The notes: generated from the sequence alone by a model not told the origin. A DNA stretch of 64,000 bases from JAGVPT01 sp963827085 (GCA_963827085.1 CAWGZY010000003.1:1240001-1304000); one strand, 5' to 3'; positions 16,763 to 25,937 are shown, counted from the stretch's first letter. Made by a program: numbers and translations.

Positions 16763-18241
16763 TTATTCACCGCTCCATTCTTTGATGCGGTACTGCAGCC
16801 AGCGAATCGACACCCCCAGTTTTTCGGCTGTGCGCGTTCTGTTTCCCCCCATTTCTGCGAGCGTTCCCTCGATAATTTGGCGCTCAAACTCAGCCAGGGT
16901 GGACGCACTTCGGGTGATAACGCCCCGGTCGCCGGCATCGAACATAAAATCTTCCTTGGTCAGCTGGCTGCCGTTGCAAAGAACTACAGCCCGTTCGATG
17001 ACGTTCTGGAATTCCCGAACATTTCCCGACCATTGATTCGCCAGGAGGATTTGCATCGCATCGGGATGAATGCTTTCGACAGGCCGCTTGTAGGTTTCTG
17101 CCGCACGGCGGACAAAATACGAAGCCAACAGAGGAATGTCTTCCTTCCTTTCGCGCAAAGGAGGGAGATGTATTTGCACGACATTCAAACGAAAATAGAG
17201 GTCTTCCCGCAGCCGCCCTGTTTTCACTTCCTCGAGCATGTCGCGATTAGTCGCGGCAATAATGCGGATGTCCGCCGTTCGGTTTTTTGTGTCGCCGACT
17301 CGCCGATATTCCTTCTCCTGAAGCAAGCGGAGGATCTTCGGCTGCAACTGAACCGGAAGGTCGGCGACTTCGTCAAGAAAGAGCGTTCCCTCTTCTGCAA
17401 CTTCGACCAACCCTTTCTTATCGAACGAGGCGCCCGTGAACGCCCCTTTCACGTACCCGAACAATTCGCTCTCAATGAGCTGCTCGGGAATCGCCGAACA
17501 GTTCACGGTGACAAACGGTTTTCCTTGGCGCAACCCGCCGTCATGCACCGCGCGGGCAACAAGTTCTTTTCCGGTCCCGCTTTCTCCTGTGATAAGAACG
17601 GCAACGTCGACGTCGAGAACACGCTTGATGATAGCGAGCACGCGGTTCCATGCAGCGCTTTTCCCGACCATCGTTGTGAAAAGACGGGAAGAATCGATCT
17701 CACTTCGGAGCCGCTCGTTCTCGGCACGAAGCGACGAATACCGCTGCGCGTTCTCGATGGCGATCGCTGCGAGATGTCCGAACACGGTGAGAAACTTCAG
17801 CGATTCTTCCGTAAACGCTTTCCGCGAAACGCTGCTGTCAAGATAGATTACTCCCGATACTCTGTCGTGCGACCGGAGCGGGATGCAGATGATCGAGAGG
17901 ATTTTTTGCGCAGCGATGCTTGTCGACGATTCGAACCGTTCATCGCTCAAGGCATCGAAGGTAAGTACCGGGCTGCCGGCTGAAAGGACTTGTTGAATGA
18001 CCGATGACGAAGCGGCAAATTGATCGGTAGAATGCTCCGACCCGAAATTTTTTGATGCAACGACAGAAAAGCCCCGCTCCTTTGTCTTGTCTACCAGAAG
18101 GACGGATCCCCGTTCTGCATTCAAGTGAGCCATCGCTCTTTCGAGGATTTTCTCAAGAAGAACCACAGGCTCAAGAATTGCATTGATGCTTTTCGTGATT
18201 TCGTACAGCGCTTCAAAACTTGTATTCTTTTCTTCGGCCAC
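16763..18241 (-). CDS. Sigma-54-dependent activator with N-terminal GAF domain
   Basis: 492 residues. GAF domain about 20-170 (EKILERAMAHLNAERGSVLLV ... FLTVFGHLAAIAIENAQRYS), short coiled coil, AAA+ domain about 190-430 with Walker A GESGTGKE, sigma-54 contact loop KGAFTGA, Walker B GTLFLDEV and the arginine finger region REDLYFRLNV, then a Fis-type HTH (LAEMGGNRTRTAEKLGVSIRWLQYRI). All motifs for sigma-54 activation are intact. Instead of a receiver domain it has GAF, so control is by ligand or by the kinase encoded immediately downstream rather than by a classical two-component phosphorelay. In the same operon as an upstream lipoprotein (2-base gap). Confidence 0.93.
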   Translation of the reverse strand: MAEEKNTSFEALYEITKSINAILEPVVLLEKILERAMAHLNAERGSVLLVDKTKERGFSVVASKNFGSEHSTDQFAASSSVIQQVLSAGSPVLTFDALSDERFESSTSIAAQKILSIICIPLRSHDRVSGVIYLDSSVSRKAFTEESLKFLTVFGHLAAIAIENAQRYSSLRAENERLRSEIDSSRLFTTMVGKSAAWNRVLAIIKRVLDVDVAVLITGESGTGKELVARAVHDGGLRQGKPFVTVNCSAIPEQLIESELFGYVKGAFTGASFDKKGLVEVAEEGTLFLDEVADLPVQLQPKILRLLQEKEYRRVGDTKNRTADIRIIAATNRDMLEEVKTGRLREDLYFRLNVVQIHLPPLRERKEDIPLLASYFVRRAAETYKRPVESIHPDAMQILLANQWSGNVREFQNVIERAVVLCNGSQLTKEDFMFDAGDRGVITRSASTLAEFERQIIEGTLAEMGGNRTRTAEKLGVSIRWLQYRIKEWSGE

Positions 18242-18243
18242 GG

Positions 18244-19233
18244 CTAATTCACCACAAATGATGATTCTTTTGAACGACTGTAATTGCCGAATTGATCAAC
18301 AACGGAAATTGTCCAAACGTAATTGCCGGGTTGGAGAGGCTGTGTACTGTTGTCGCTCGGGAATTGCAATTCTTCACTTTGAGAACCAAGTCCGGCGTAT
18401 GACCAAACGACCTCTTCGACTCCCGAACTGACGAGAGAAATGATCAGAGTGTACGAATAACTGAACGTTACGTCGGGAGAAGACCATTTCAGAAGCGGTG
18501 TCGAACCCGTCGTGTCATTGTTCAGCGATGATGGATATATCGGCGTCGCCTCTTCCTCGATAATGCGGCTGACATAGAACGGAGCCCCGGCGCTGCGGGC
18601 GTTCGAGCGGCTCATCGACACAATTGTCAGCGGCTGACCTACAAGCCATTGAATCGTGTTCGTCGGAAAACTGTATTTGTAAATCTCAGCCTGAAACATG
18701 TTCGTAGCAAGGGAATATACCATCGGATACTGTATCGAGTCAACAACAAACCAGACGGAATCGATGTCCTGGATCCCGTTCGGGTCGGAAACGCTGGCAG
18801 ACACATCGACAAAATACTGCGGGCTCGGATAGTATTGGTCGATTTTTCTTGTTAATATGTTCTGCGATACGACAATCGGATATCCGTTCAAGCCGAAGGA
18901 AATTTGCTGAGGAGTTCCGGCCTGAAGAACGATCTTTTGAGTATCGGAGACAAAGCCCTCTTTTGAACAGACGAACGTCAGCGAACCGGCATCAAGCTTG
19001 CTAAACTGGTAATAGCCGTTGGAATCAGTGGCTACTGAAAGGCCGTTTTGAAGACATGTTACCCGAGCTTGAATGACCGGTGTATTCTGTACCAATATAT
19101 ACACTGTCCCGCTCACCATAGCATTGCTTTGATACCGGGGCGAAAGAGGATCCAAAGGATTATCTCTTGGCGCATCGCTGCAGGCGGGAAAAAACAACAT
19201 AATTCCGAGCGCTATTGAGCGAGAATAATTCAT
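18244..19233 (-). CDS. Lipoprotein with carboxypeptidase-regulatory-like domain, first gene of kinase operon
   Basis: 329 residues. Short leader MNYSRSIALGIMLFFPAC gives a lipoprotein Cys at 18, followed by DNPLDPLSPRYQ, a pattern common in lipoproteins of this phylum. Residues about 38-115 are a transthyretin-like carboxypeptidase-regulatory repeat (GTVYILVQNTPVIQARVTC ... SNGYYQFSKLDAGSLTF). The rest looks like two fibronectin/Ig-type modules (PYWW-like LKWSSPDVTFSYSYTL; LQPGNYVWTISVVDQFGNYS). It ends two bases before the sigma-54 activator gene, so it shares its transcript; it may supply the outer-surface sensing or binding part of the system. Confidence 0.7.
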   Translation of the reverse strand: MNYSRSIALGIMLFFPACSDAPRDNPLDPLSPRYQSNAMVSGTVYILVQNTPVIQARVTCLQNGLSVATDSNGYYQFSKLDAGSLTFVCSKEGFVSDTQKIVLQAGTPQQISFGLNGYPIVVSQNILTRKIDQYYPSPQYFVDVSASVSDPNGIQDIDSVWFVVDSIQYPMVYSLATNMFQAEIYKYSFPTNTIQWLVGQPLTIVSMSRSNARSAGAPFYVSRIIEEEATPIYPSSLNNDTTGSTPLLKWSSPDVTFSYSYTLIISLVSSGVEEVVWSYAGLGSQSEELQFPSDNSTQPLQPGNYVWTISVVDQFGNYSRSKESSFVVN

Positions 19234-19280
19234 TGTATTAAATATATGCTTTAATACGCTAATAAATCAAGGAGCTGGTC

Positions 19281-19384
19281 GCATGTTAGATGTCGGACAC
19301 CTTATCGGAAAAATCGTTATAAATTTAAATGTTTGGCAATGTGAATCAGCAAGGTGTCCGACATCTTTTAAAACTGTAACATGC
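19281..19384. repeat. 104-bp imperfect palindrome, possible MITE
   Basis: GCATGTTA (19281-19288) and GATGTCGGACACCTT (19289-19303) are mirrored by AAGGTGTCCGACATC (19351-19365) and TAACATGC (19377-19384), with an AT-rich loop of about 47 bases. The inner arms match perfectly over 15 bases. It lies between the comF stop and the start of the kinase operon, where it could also shape the promoter. Confidence 0.7.
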
Positions 19385-19425
19385 TAAGAAGCTCATGTCA
19401 GAAGAAAATCAGAGAAATCCGACTA

Positions 19426-20172
19426 TTACAATTTGGAATTGTCATTATGCAGTTTTGCCAGCGCGGCAGAAGCGGCTATTACTTTCGCGGCGCCGGCATC
19501 CTTCAGCAGTTTCGCAAGGGACTGAATTGTTGAGCCTGTCGTGATGACATCATCAACAACAAGAAACGTTCTCTCCTTTAGCGTGTCCCTCTTTTGAGGA
19601 TGAATGCCAAACGCGTCTCCCACATTGTTCTTGCGTTCGTCAGCGGTCAAGTGCGTTTGCGAGACGGTGTTTTTTGACCGCTTGACAAGATTGGAAACAA
19701 CCGGCCGCCGTATGACGGCGGAGATTCCTTCGCAAATGAATTCACTTTGGTTGTAGCCGCGTTCCCTCTGTTTCAGCTTATGAAGCGGGATGGGAACGAT
19801 TCCATCGATTGACTGAATGTCCGTATTTTCTTTCAACATCACGCCGATGCGCTCGCCGAGTTCAACCCCAAAGAGAGTCATGGCGTTGTATTTCAACGAG
19901 TGAACAAGGTGTTGAAACACACCGCTCTCTTCAAAATAATAGCACGAATAGAATTCATCGATAAATCCTTCGGCGGAAAATCGCTCTCGCAATATCCGAA
20001 CGGTTTCATCGTCGGGATGAACGTGCTCTATTGACTTCCAGCATGAACCGCATAAACGCGATTCGGAATCCGTCAAACGGGCGCTGCACGAGAAGCAAAG
20101 CGGCGGGAAAATAAAATCTCTTGCGGGTGCTGCAACAGCGCGCAGCACGGTAGACAGCGATAATCCCCCCAT
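19426..20172 (-). CDS. comF: ComF family phosphoribosyltransferase-like protein
   Basis: 248 residues. N-terminal zinc-binding Cys4 motif (C26, C29, C41, C44: CFSCS ... CGSCW), then a phosphoribosyltransferase fold with the PRPP loop LVVDDVITTGST (204-215) and the conserved IPLHKLKQRERGYNQ segment. ComF is linked to DNA uptake and processing of imported DNA in other bacteria. It lies six bases downstream of uvrB, suggesting co-transcription of two DNA-related genes. Confidence 0.92.
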   Translation of the reverse strand: MGGLSLSTVLRAVAAPARDFIFPPLCFSCSARLTDSESRLCGSCWKSIEHVHPDDETVRILRERFSAEGFIDEFYSCYYFEESGVFQHLVHSLKYNAMTLFGVELGERIGVMLKENTDIQSIDGIVPIPLHKLKQRERGYNQSEFICEGISAVIRRPVVSNLVKRSKNTVSQTHLTADERKNNVGDAFGIHPQKRDTLKERTFLVVDDVITTGSTIQSLAKLLKDAGAAKVIAASAALAKLHNDNSKL

Positions 20173-20178
20173 GTTCCC

Positions 20179-22197
20179 CTACTTTCTTTTTTCCTCCGTT
20201 AATCGCCGGATTTCATCGCGCAGCTGAGCGGCGCGCTCAAATTCCAAATCGTGCGATGCTTTTGTCATCTCTTTGTTCAGCTCTTCAAGCAGGTCCGCCT
20301 TCTGCTCGGGCGTCAGATACCGCACGATCGAGTCGGCAACAAGCGGAAGTGCTTCGCGTTCTCTCCGAACGTCGCGGGCCGATTTGACGTCGGCGACGGC
20401 TGTCGATGCCATAACTTCATCGTACGTCTTAAAAATGGTTTTCGGCGTAATGTCGTGCTCCTTGTTGTAGCTCATTTGTTTCTCGCGGCGGCGTGTTGTT
20501 TCATTGATCATCCTTAGCATTGAATCGGTGATCTTATCGGCATACATCACCACTTTCCCGTTGACATTGCGCGCCGTTCGTCCGGCCGTCTGAATGAGCG
20601 AACGCTCGGACCGCAGAAATCCTTCCTTGTCAGCATCCAGGATCGCCACCATCGAGACTTCGGGCAGATCCAGTCCCTCGCGGAGCAAATTGACGCCGAT
20701 GAGCACGTCAAAGTTTCCGAGGCGGAGATTGCGCAGGATCTCGACACGTTGAAGCGCATCGATTTCCGAATGGATGTACTGCACGCGGATGCCGATGTCC
20801 GCGAGATACTCCGTAAGGTCCTCGGCCATCCGCTTCGTGAGAGTCGTCACCAGGATCCGCTCTTTTGCAGCTGCCCGTTTCCGAATTTCGCCGGTAAGGT
20901 CGTCGATCTGGTTCTTCACAGGACGGATTTCAACCTCGGGGTCAACGAGTCCCGTCGGGCGGATTACCTGTTCGACAAAGGCGCCTTTGCATTTTTCCAT
21001 TTCGTACGGACCGGGCGTCGCACTGACAAAGATCACCTGATTCACCATCTGTTCCCATTCATCAAACTTCAGGGGGCGGTTATCAAGCGCGGAGGGGAGG
21101 CGGAAGCCGTACTTCACGAGGGTTTCTTTGCGAGAGCGGTCGCCGAAATACATCCCGCCGATCTGCGGAACGGTGACATGAGATTCGTCGATCACCAGCA
21201 GGAAGTCCTTCGGAAAATAATCAAAGAGGCAGTATGGACGCGAACCCGGCGGGCGTCCGGCAAGATGGCGCGAATAATTCTCTATGCCGCTGCAGTAGCC
21301 GACCTCGCGCATCATTTCAATATCGAAGCGTGTTCGCTGTTCCAATCGCTGTGCCTCCAACAGAAGATTCTGCGACCGCATCTCTTCCAGGCATTCGTGC
21401 ATCTCCAATTCGATAGCCTTAATCCCGCGCTCCAGCGATTCACGGGTCGTGACGAATTGCTTGGCCGGATAGATGACATCATAGTCCATCTCCCCGATGA
21501 TCGAACCGTCCGTCTTATCGATGCATGAAATCTTCTCGATCTCGTCGCCGAAAAATTCTATCCGGATCGCTTCTTCGTTTTCGTACGCCGGAATTACTTC
21601 GACAACGTCTCCTCTCACGCGGAAGGTGCCGCGCGAAAATTCGTAATCGTTCCGTGCATAATAAATATCGAGCAGCTTTCGTAGCAGAACATTCCGTTCG
21701 ATGCGATCCCCCTTTTTAACGACAACCATCAACTGCATCCATTCGTCCGGCGCACCGATGCCGTAAATGCAGCTGACGGAGGCCACTACGATAACGTTCG
21801 GTTCTCCGCTCAACAGGGCGCTTGTTGCCCGAAGCCGCAGGCGGTCGATCTCGTCGTTCACCGAAGAATCTTTTTGAATGTAGGTATCGGTCGTCGGAAC
21901 ATAGGCTTCCGGCTGGTAGTAATCATAATAGCTGATGAAAAATTCGACATGGTCTTTCGGAAAGAAACTCTTGAACTCCGCATACAGCTGCGCTGCGAGC
22001 GTCTTGTTGTGGGACATGATCAACACGGGCTTGTTGATCTGGTTGATGACGTTCGAAATGGTGAAAGTCTTCCCGCTCCCTGTAACGCCGAGAAGTGTTT
22101 GGAATTTTTCGCCGCGACGCACCCCTTCGATTAACTGGCGAATCGCCTCGGGCTGGTCGCCTTCCGGCTTGTACTCAGAAGTAAGTTCGAATGGCAT
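20179..22197 (-). CDS. uvrB: Excinuclease ABC subunit B
   Basis: 672 residues, full length. Walker A GVTGSGKT (37-44), beta-hairpin region with ISYYDYYQPEAYVPTTDTY, helicase motifs including DESHVTVPQIGGMY and SATPGPYEM, the LREGLDLPEVSMVAILDADKEGF block and a C-terminal UVR motif (about 632-667, LLEELNKEMTKASHDLEFERAAQLRDEI) that binds UvrC. It loads damaged DNA in nucleotide excision repair in the cytoplasm. It is followed six bases later by comF. Confidence 0.98.
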   Translation of the reverse strand: MPFELTSEYKPEGDQPEAIRQLIEGVRRGEKFQTLLGVTGSGKTFTISNVINQINKPVLIMSHNKTLAAQLYAEFKSFFPKDHVEFFISYYDYYQPEAYVPTTDTYIQKDSSVNDEIDRLRLRATSALLSGEPNVIVVASVSCIYGIGAPDEWMQLMVVVKKGDRIERNVLLRKLLDIYYARNDYEFSRGTFRVRGDVVEVIPAYENEEAIRIEFFGDEIEKISCIDKTDGSIIGEMDYDVIYPAKQFVTTRESLERGIKAIELEMHECLEEMRSQNLLLEAQRLEQRTRFDIEMMREVGYCSGIENYSRHLAGRPPGSRPYCLFDYFPKDFLLVIDESHVTVPQIGGMYFGDRSRKETLVKYGFRLPSALDNRPLKFDEWEQMVNQVIFVSATPGPYEMEKCKGAFVEQVIRPTGLVDPEVEIRPVKNQIDDLTGEIRKRAAAKERILVTTLTKRMAEDLTEYLADIGIRVQYIHSEIDALQRVEILRNLRLGNFDVLIGVNLLREGLDLPEVSMVAILDADKEGFLRSERSLIQTAGRTARNVNGKVVMYADKITDSMLRMINETTRRREKQMSYNKEHDITPKTIFKTYDEVMASTAVADVKSARDVRREREALPLVADSIVRYLTPEQKADLLEELNKEMTKASHDLEFERAAQLRDEIRRLTEEKRK

Positions 22198-22212
22198 TTG
22201 GTGTTTGTTGTG

Positions 22213-23157
22213 TTAGTGCGACGACCGTTTCAGCCTATCCATCAAAGCAAGGCCAAGTCCTTTCGGCTCGACGGACTGACAGTAGATGACCGAGACACGA
22301 GCATCGTCACAATGACGGAAAAAATCGAAGAGTTCATGAGCGTATTTATCGACATCTGCGCAGATGCAATGGAGCCTAAATTTTTTGACCCCAGGGATTG
22401 CCTCCATCCCGATAAATGCTGCGTTCGCTGTTGAACGGATCTCGCGAGGGTTCGACACGATAATAACGCGCGCCCGGGGAGAATAGTGCCGGTACTTCAT
22501 ACCGGGACTCTTCGGTAACTCTGCTTTCTTCCAAATTGCAACCCGCGTCAACGGGATAATTTCCCGCAATTGTTCCAGTGTTACTGCGCCCGACCGCAAT
22601 ATCTGAGGTACAACGCCCGTACAATCCACCACCGTGGACTCTAATCCGACCTTGGTGTGTCCCCCCTTTAAGATACAGCTGATGCGGCCATTGAGGTCGG
22701 TTAACACGCTTTGCCACGTCGTTGGACTTGGCGTACCGGAAAGGTTTGCCGACGGGGCTGCAAGGGGAACACCGCACGCTTGCAAAAAAGAAAGAGCAAC
22801 CGGATGGTGCGGCATTCGAACGCCGATCGTCGGCAGCCCCGCCGTCGCGGCCAGCGGAACCGAATGCAGCTTCGGTAAAACCACCGTCAACGGTCCGGGG
22901 AAAAAATGCTCGATGAATTTTTCGGCAGAGCGCGGAACACGGCTGGCAAGGAGAGCGAGGTCTGCTATGTCAGCGATGTGAGCGATAAATGGATTATCGG
23001 CTGGACGGTTTTTCGCGATAAATATTTTTCGCAGGGCCTTTTCGTCAAAGACATTCGCACCGAGCCCATAGACCGTTTCGGTCGGAAAAGCGACGATCTC
23101 TCCCTGCGCGATAAATTTTGCGGCCCTCTGCGGGGACTCGGTGAGCACAGTGCGCAT
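22213..23157 (-). CDS. L-threonylcarbamoyladenylate synthase (Sua5/YwlC/TsaC type)
   Basis: About 314 residues. YrdC-like domain with FPTETVYGLGA (24-34), SANLSGTPSPTT and the linker SPGMKYRHYSP that precedes the C-terminal Sua5 domain. It makes threonylcarbamoyl-AMP for the t6A modification of tRNAs reading ANN codons. The frame is open to 23313, but the start is set at 23157 because GAGGGAG lies just upstream and the Sua5 fold begins there. It ends 15 bases before uvrB and likely shares its transcript. Confidence 0.93.
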   Translation of the reverse strand: MRTVLTESPQRAAKFIAQGEIVAFPTETVYGLGANVFDEKALRKIFIAKNRPADNPFIAHIADIADLALLASRVPRSAEKFIEHFFPGPLTVVLPKLHSVPLAATAGLPTIGVRMPHHPVALSFLQACGVPLAAPSANLSGTPSPTTWQSVLTDLNGRISCILKGGHTKVGLESTVVDCTGVVPQILRSGAVTLEQLREIIPLTRVAIWKKAELPKSPGMKYRHYSPRARVIIVSNPREIRSTANAAFIGMEAIPGVKKFRLHCICADVDKYAHELFDFFRHCDDARVSVIYCQSVEPKGLGLALMDRLKRSSH

Positions 23158-23182
23158 TACGCTCCCTCTTTCAATACATTCC

Positions 23183-23578
23183 TCACAACTCATCGATCGA
23201 CCGGCGTCCGGGGAAACCGTCGTCGATCGTGTGCCAGTATAAAATATCCTCCTCACCGAGTAAAAAACACAAATACACCTCTTCGCCGTTTTCCCGGATG
23301 TACGGAAAATCAATCAAACCCTGGTCGAGGCCTTTTACTTGAATACCGTCATCGGAAAGCATTTTGACGATTTCCACGAGACGCTCCAATTCCTCCGGAT
23401 AATATCGCTCGCCGTTGGGACCCGAACCGCCAAAATAGGTGTGGCGGTACGCATCGAATCCTTTTTCATTCAATGCTTTTTTCAATCCTGCCATTTCCTT
23501 GATGAGCGGAATAATCGCCATCAGTTTTGTGCGGGCTTGATTGAGTGTAAAGTGTTTGGGATGAAGTAATGTGCTCAT
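23183..23578 (-). CDS. DUF2203 family protein
   Basis: 131 residues. Helical N-terminal half (NQARTKLMAIIPLIKEMAGLKKAL ... ELERLVEIVKML) followed by the family signature GIQVKGLDQGLIDFPY, EEVYLCFLLGEEDILYWH and DDGFPGRRSI. Function of the family is unknown. It lies 25 bases upstream of the Sua5 gene in the same direction. Confidence 0.85.
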   Translation of the reverse strand: MSTLLHPKHFTLNQARTKLMAIIPLIKEMAGLKKALNEKGFDAYRHTYFGGSGPNGERYYPEELERLVEIVKMLSDDGIQVKGLDQGLIDFPYIRENGEEVYLCFLLGEEDILYWHTIDDGFPGRRSIDEL

Positions 23579-23605
23579 GGTGATTGGTTGATCGCTTTTG
23601 GGCGG

Positions 23606-24067
23606 TCAGACAACAGCGCTCTCTTTGCCCCCCGTCCGAGCCACATTAAGAAATGCGTCGCGCACAAATTCGGCAGCGTTCAACGCGAACGATTCGGGCA
23701 CTCCCCGCTGCAGCTGTTCGTACGTAATCGGCGTTCCGCCGGCGGAGATGCTGAGGTTGGGGTTAATGATGATCATCCGCGCGGCCCCGGCGCACTTGAG
23801 AAGAACGCTGGCCTTCGAATTTGGAAATACCGCTTCGATGATCGGCTGAACGGCAATCGGCACATTCAGGACTCCCATTGTTTCTACAGAGTCGCATTGG
23901 ACGTCGATGTTCTGTACCTTGAGATACTGCAACTGTTCCAAAATGATCCTGGAGGTAATTGCGGCGATGTCATTCGCAACGAGAGAAAGTTTGATCTGCT
24001 CGGTCTTGTATTTGTTCCATTCTTTCACTGTCCCGGCGAGTATCGCCTTAGTTGATTCGGATATCAT
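23606..24067 (-). CDS. Conserved-looking cytoplasmic protein of unknown function
   Basis: 153 residues with no signal peptide or membrane span. AGGAG is placed six bases ahead of the ATG, supporting a real gene. The protein alternates helices and strands (AITSRIILEQLQYLKVQNIDVQCDSVETMGVLNV; ASVLLKCAGAARMIIINPNLSI). I do not recognise the family. It is the first gene of the run leading through DUF2203 and Sua5 to uvrB and comF, so it may be co-expressed with them. Confidence 0.6.
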   Translation of the reverse strand: MISESTKAILAGTVKEWNKYKTEQIKLSLVANDIAAITSRIILEQLQYLKVQNIDVQCDSVETMGVLNVPIAVQPIIEAVFPNSKASVLLKCAGAARMIIINPNLSISAGGTPITYEQLQRGVPESFALNAAEFVRDAFLNVARTGGKESAVV

Positions 24068-24123
24068 GAATTCTCCTTGTTTCGTTCATGTGATTTTCAG
24101 TTCCTAAATATTTGCGAATGACG

Positions 24124-24578
24124 AGTGCCAAATTTCGATTTGCAATTTTCAAATTTCAATTAGCCGATACGTTCAGGACCATATTTTCGAAGTCCTTTCA
24201 CCGTGATGCGAGAAGATGCCATGATCGCAGTTATTTCTTTAACTTCCCTTAAAAGGTCCTTCAACCGGTATTCTTTTATCAAACCAGACTCGATTATCAG
24301 TTCGATCCAAAGCTGGGTTTCATCGGCTTCTTCTTCCACAATCCCCAGCTTATGCAGGAAATCCGCTTTTGACCGGGCTTTGCAGGCAGAGTAATAATTC
24401 GCTGAAACTGAGGTTGCAGACCGAATCAATTGTTTTCCAATGACCTCGGCAGTTAAATTTTTCGGCAGCGACTGCACAAGATGGATAACCCTTAATGCTG
24501 TTAATTTCAACCTGGCCTTTAATTCTTCCTCCGTCATTATCCCCCCAATTGGAAATCGTAAATTGAAATTTGGAAATT
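24124..24578. repeat. AT-rich inverted repeats flanking the four-helix-bundle gene
   Basis: Left flank CCAAATTTCG...TTTTCAAATTTCAATTA (about 24128-24162) is the reverse complement, imperfectly, of the right flank CGTAAATTGAAATTTGGAAATTA (about 24557-24580). They bracket the small gene at 24160-24537 and the right copy touches the 3' end of the MFS gene. Confidence 0.55.
24160..24537 (-). CDS. Four-helix-bundle protein (23S rRNA intervening-sequence protein family)
   Basis: 125 residues, entirely helical: TALRVIHLVQSLPKNLTAEVIGKQLIRSATSVSANY, then ACKARSKADFLHKLGIVEEEADETQLWIELI. The pattern G.QL.RSA.S..AN..E(here Y)A..A.S..DF..KL.IA.KEA.ET..WL matches the IVP family. Homologues occur inside 23S rRNA intervening sequences in Leptospira and, as here, free-standing in many Bacteroidota. 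Molecular role unresolved. Inverted AT-rich repeats flank it, and it interrupts a run of housekeeping and transport genes. Confidence 0.88.
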   Translation of the reverse strand: MTEEELKARLKLTALRVIHLVQSLPKNLTAEVIGKQLIRSATSVSANYYSACKARSKADFLHKLGIVEEEADETQLWIELIIESGLIKEYRLKDLLREVKEITAIMASSRITVKGLRKYGPERIG

Positions 24579-25905
24579 ACTTCGCGGTAATCGTCTCCAG
24601 CCCGTGTGCGTTCGCACCGGTTTCACTCCTCCGGAGTAACAAGGCAAAAGCAAGCCCGATAATGCCGAGCAGCGAAAACATGATCATGCTTGCGGTGTAC
24701 GATTGTGTCGAATCCCGCAGAAGTCCGTTCAGCCACGGGAAGAGCGCAAGGCCGAAATTTTGAATCATTGTTGTCAGGCCAAATGCCGTTCCCACACGGT
24801 TCTCCTCTACGATCAGCGGAATCGACGGCCACATCGCGGCCGGAACCATGACAAACGCTCCGCCAAGAATAATCATCGGGAATGCCGGCGGTATCATGGT
24901 GAACGCCATCGACAGGAACGCGGGAATCATCAAAACCGAACCGATGACCATCACCGTCGCGCGGCGTCCGAATCGGTCGACCCACTGACCGAAGAACGGC
25001 GCAAAAACCATCGAAGCAAAAATAATGATGGTGGTTGTACCTCCGGCGGTACTGAACATATGAATGACATTATAGAATACCTGGTAGAAGAATCCTCCCT
25101 CGGAACCGGCGGTCATCGGAATCCCCCATTTTGTGTTGAAGAAATCCGTCGAGAGCGCGGTGAAAGGAAATATTGCAGAATAGAACGTTACGCAAAGAAG
25201 TGTGACATACCAATACGAAGGGTTGAACCGTTTGACATCGGCGAGCACGATTTTGTCCCCCGCGCCTTCTCCCTTCAGCCCTAGAACTTTTTCCCCTTTT
25301 TTATCCAGCAATATAAAAAGTAAATTCGCCATGACCGAAATGACGCAAAATACCACCGCCGCCCAGAGAGCCATTTTGTAGTTGCCGAAGTACTGGGCGA
25401 TGAGCGCCTCAGTGTTGAAACTAAAAAGCGTGCCCAGCCGACTCACGGTCAACCCGACTCCGAACGAAAACGCGAGTTCTTTTCCCTTAAACCATCGGGC
25501 AAAAATAGCGCTCTGAGCAACCACTAACGATTCAGAGCCCCATCCGAAAACAAAACGCCCGGAATTAAGAATCCATATATTTGGAGCTATGGCAACGATC
25601 GCCGCGCCAACTGTCACGAGAAGAGAGAAAAGTAAACTCGCTCTTCTCGTTCCAATCTTGTCGATGAGCAGGCCTCCGATAAAAACGGAGAGAATTGCAG
25701 CGACGCTGTACAGCGTATACATTTGTCCGATCGCTTCGCGGCCCACTCCTAATGCTGCGATAAGCGTCGGTGCAATAGCGCCGACGCTGTCGTACGCAAA
25801 ATAGCTTCCGAAGGTCAACAGGCTCACGGTGATGAGAACGCCGTAGCGATACGGACGCCGTGAAGGATGCCAGAAATGCTGATTTATTGCAGTGTTTTCG
25901 TCCAT
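24577..25905 (-). CDS. MFS transporter, MFSD1-like (candidate dipeptide carrier)
   Basis: About 442 residues with twelve predicted membrane segments. Typical MFS marks include GGLLIDKIGTRRASL between TM2 and TM3 and GQWVDRFGRRA in the second half. The segment GRFVFGWGSESLVVAQ, FARWFKGKELAFSFG strongly resembles the corresponding part of eukaryotic MFSD1 (GRFVFGIGGESL.VAQ..Y...WFKGKEL), a lysosomal dipeptide exporter. The next gene upstream encodes a dipeptidase, supporting a peptide substrate. The resemblance is from memory, without alignment. A GTG start at 25917 would add four residues. Confidence 0.85.
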   Translation of the reverse strand: MDENTAINQHFWHPSRRPYRYGVLITVSLLTFGSYFAYDSVGAIAPTLIAALGVGREAIGQMYTLYSVAAILSVFIGGLLIDKIGTRRASLLFSLLVTVGAAIVAIAPNIWILNSGRFVFGWGSESLVVAQSAIFARWFKGKELAFSFGVGLTVSRLGTLFSFNTEALIAQYFGNYKMALWAAVVFCVISVMANLLFILLDKKGEKVLGLKGEGAGDKIVLADVKRFNPSYWYVTLLCVTFYSAIFPFTALSTDFFNTKWGIPMTAGSEGGFFYQVFYNVIHMFSTAGGTTTIIIFASMVFAPFFGQWVDRFGRRATVMVIGSVLMIPAFLSMAFTMIPPAFPMIILGGAFVMVPAAMWPSIPLIVEENRVGTAFGLTTMIQNFGLALFPWLNGLLRDSTQSYTASMIMFSLLGIIGLAFALLLRRSETGANAHGLETITAK

Positions 25906-25937
25906 ATCGATGTTCACCGTTTTCGTTTATCGAATGA

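Noticed and set aside
16643..17983. Plus-strand open frame of 446 codons
   Set aside because: It lies opposite the sigma-54 activator and the kinase start, has no leader or family match, and the minus strand has clear motifs.
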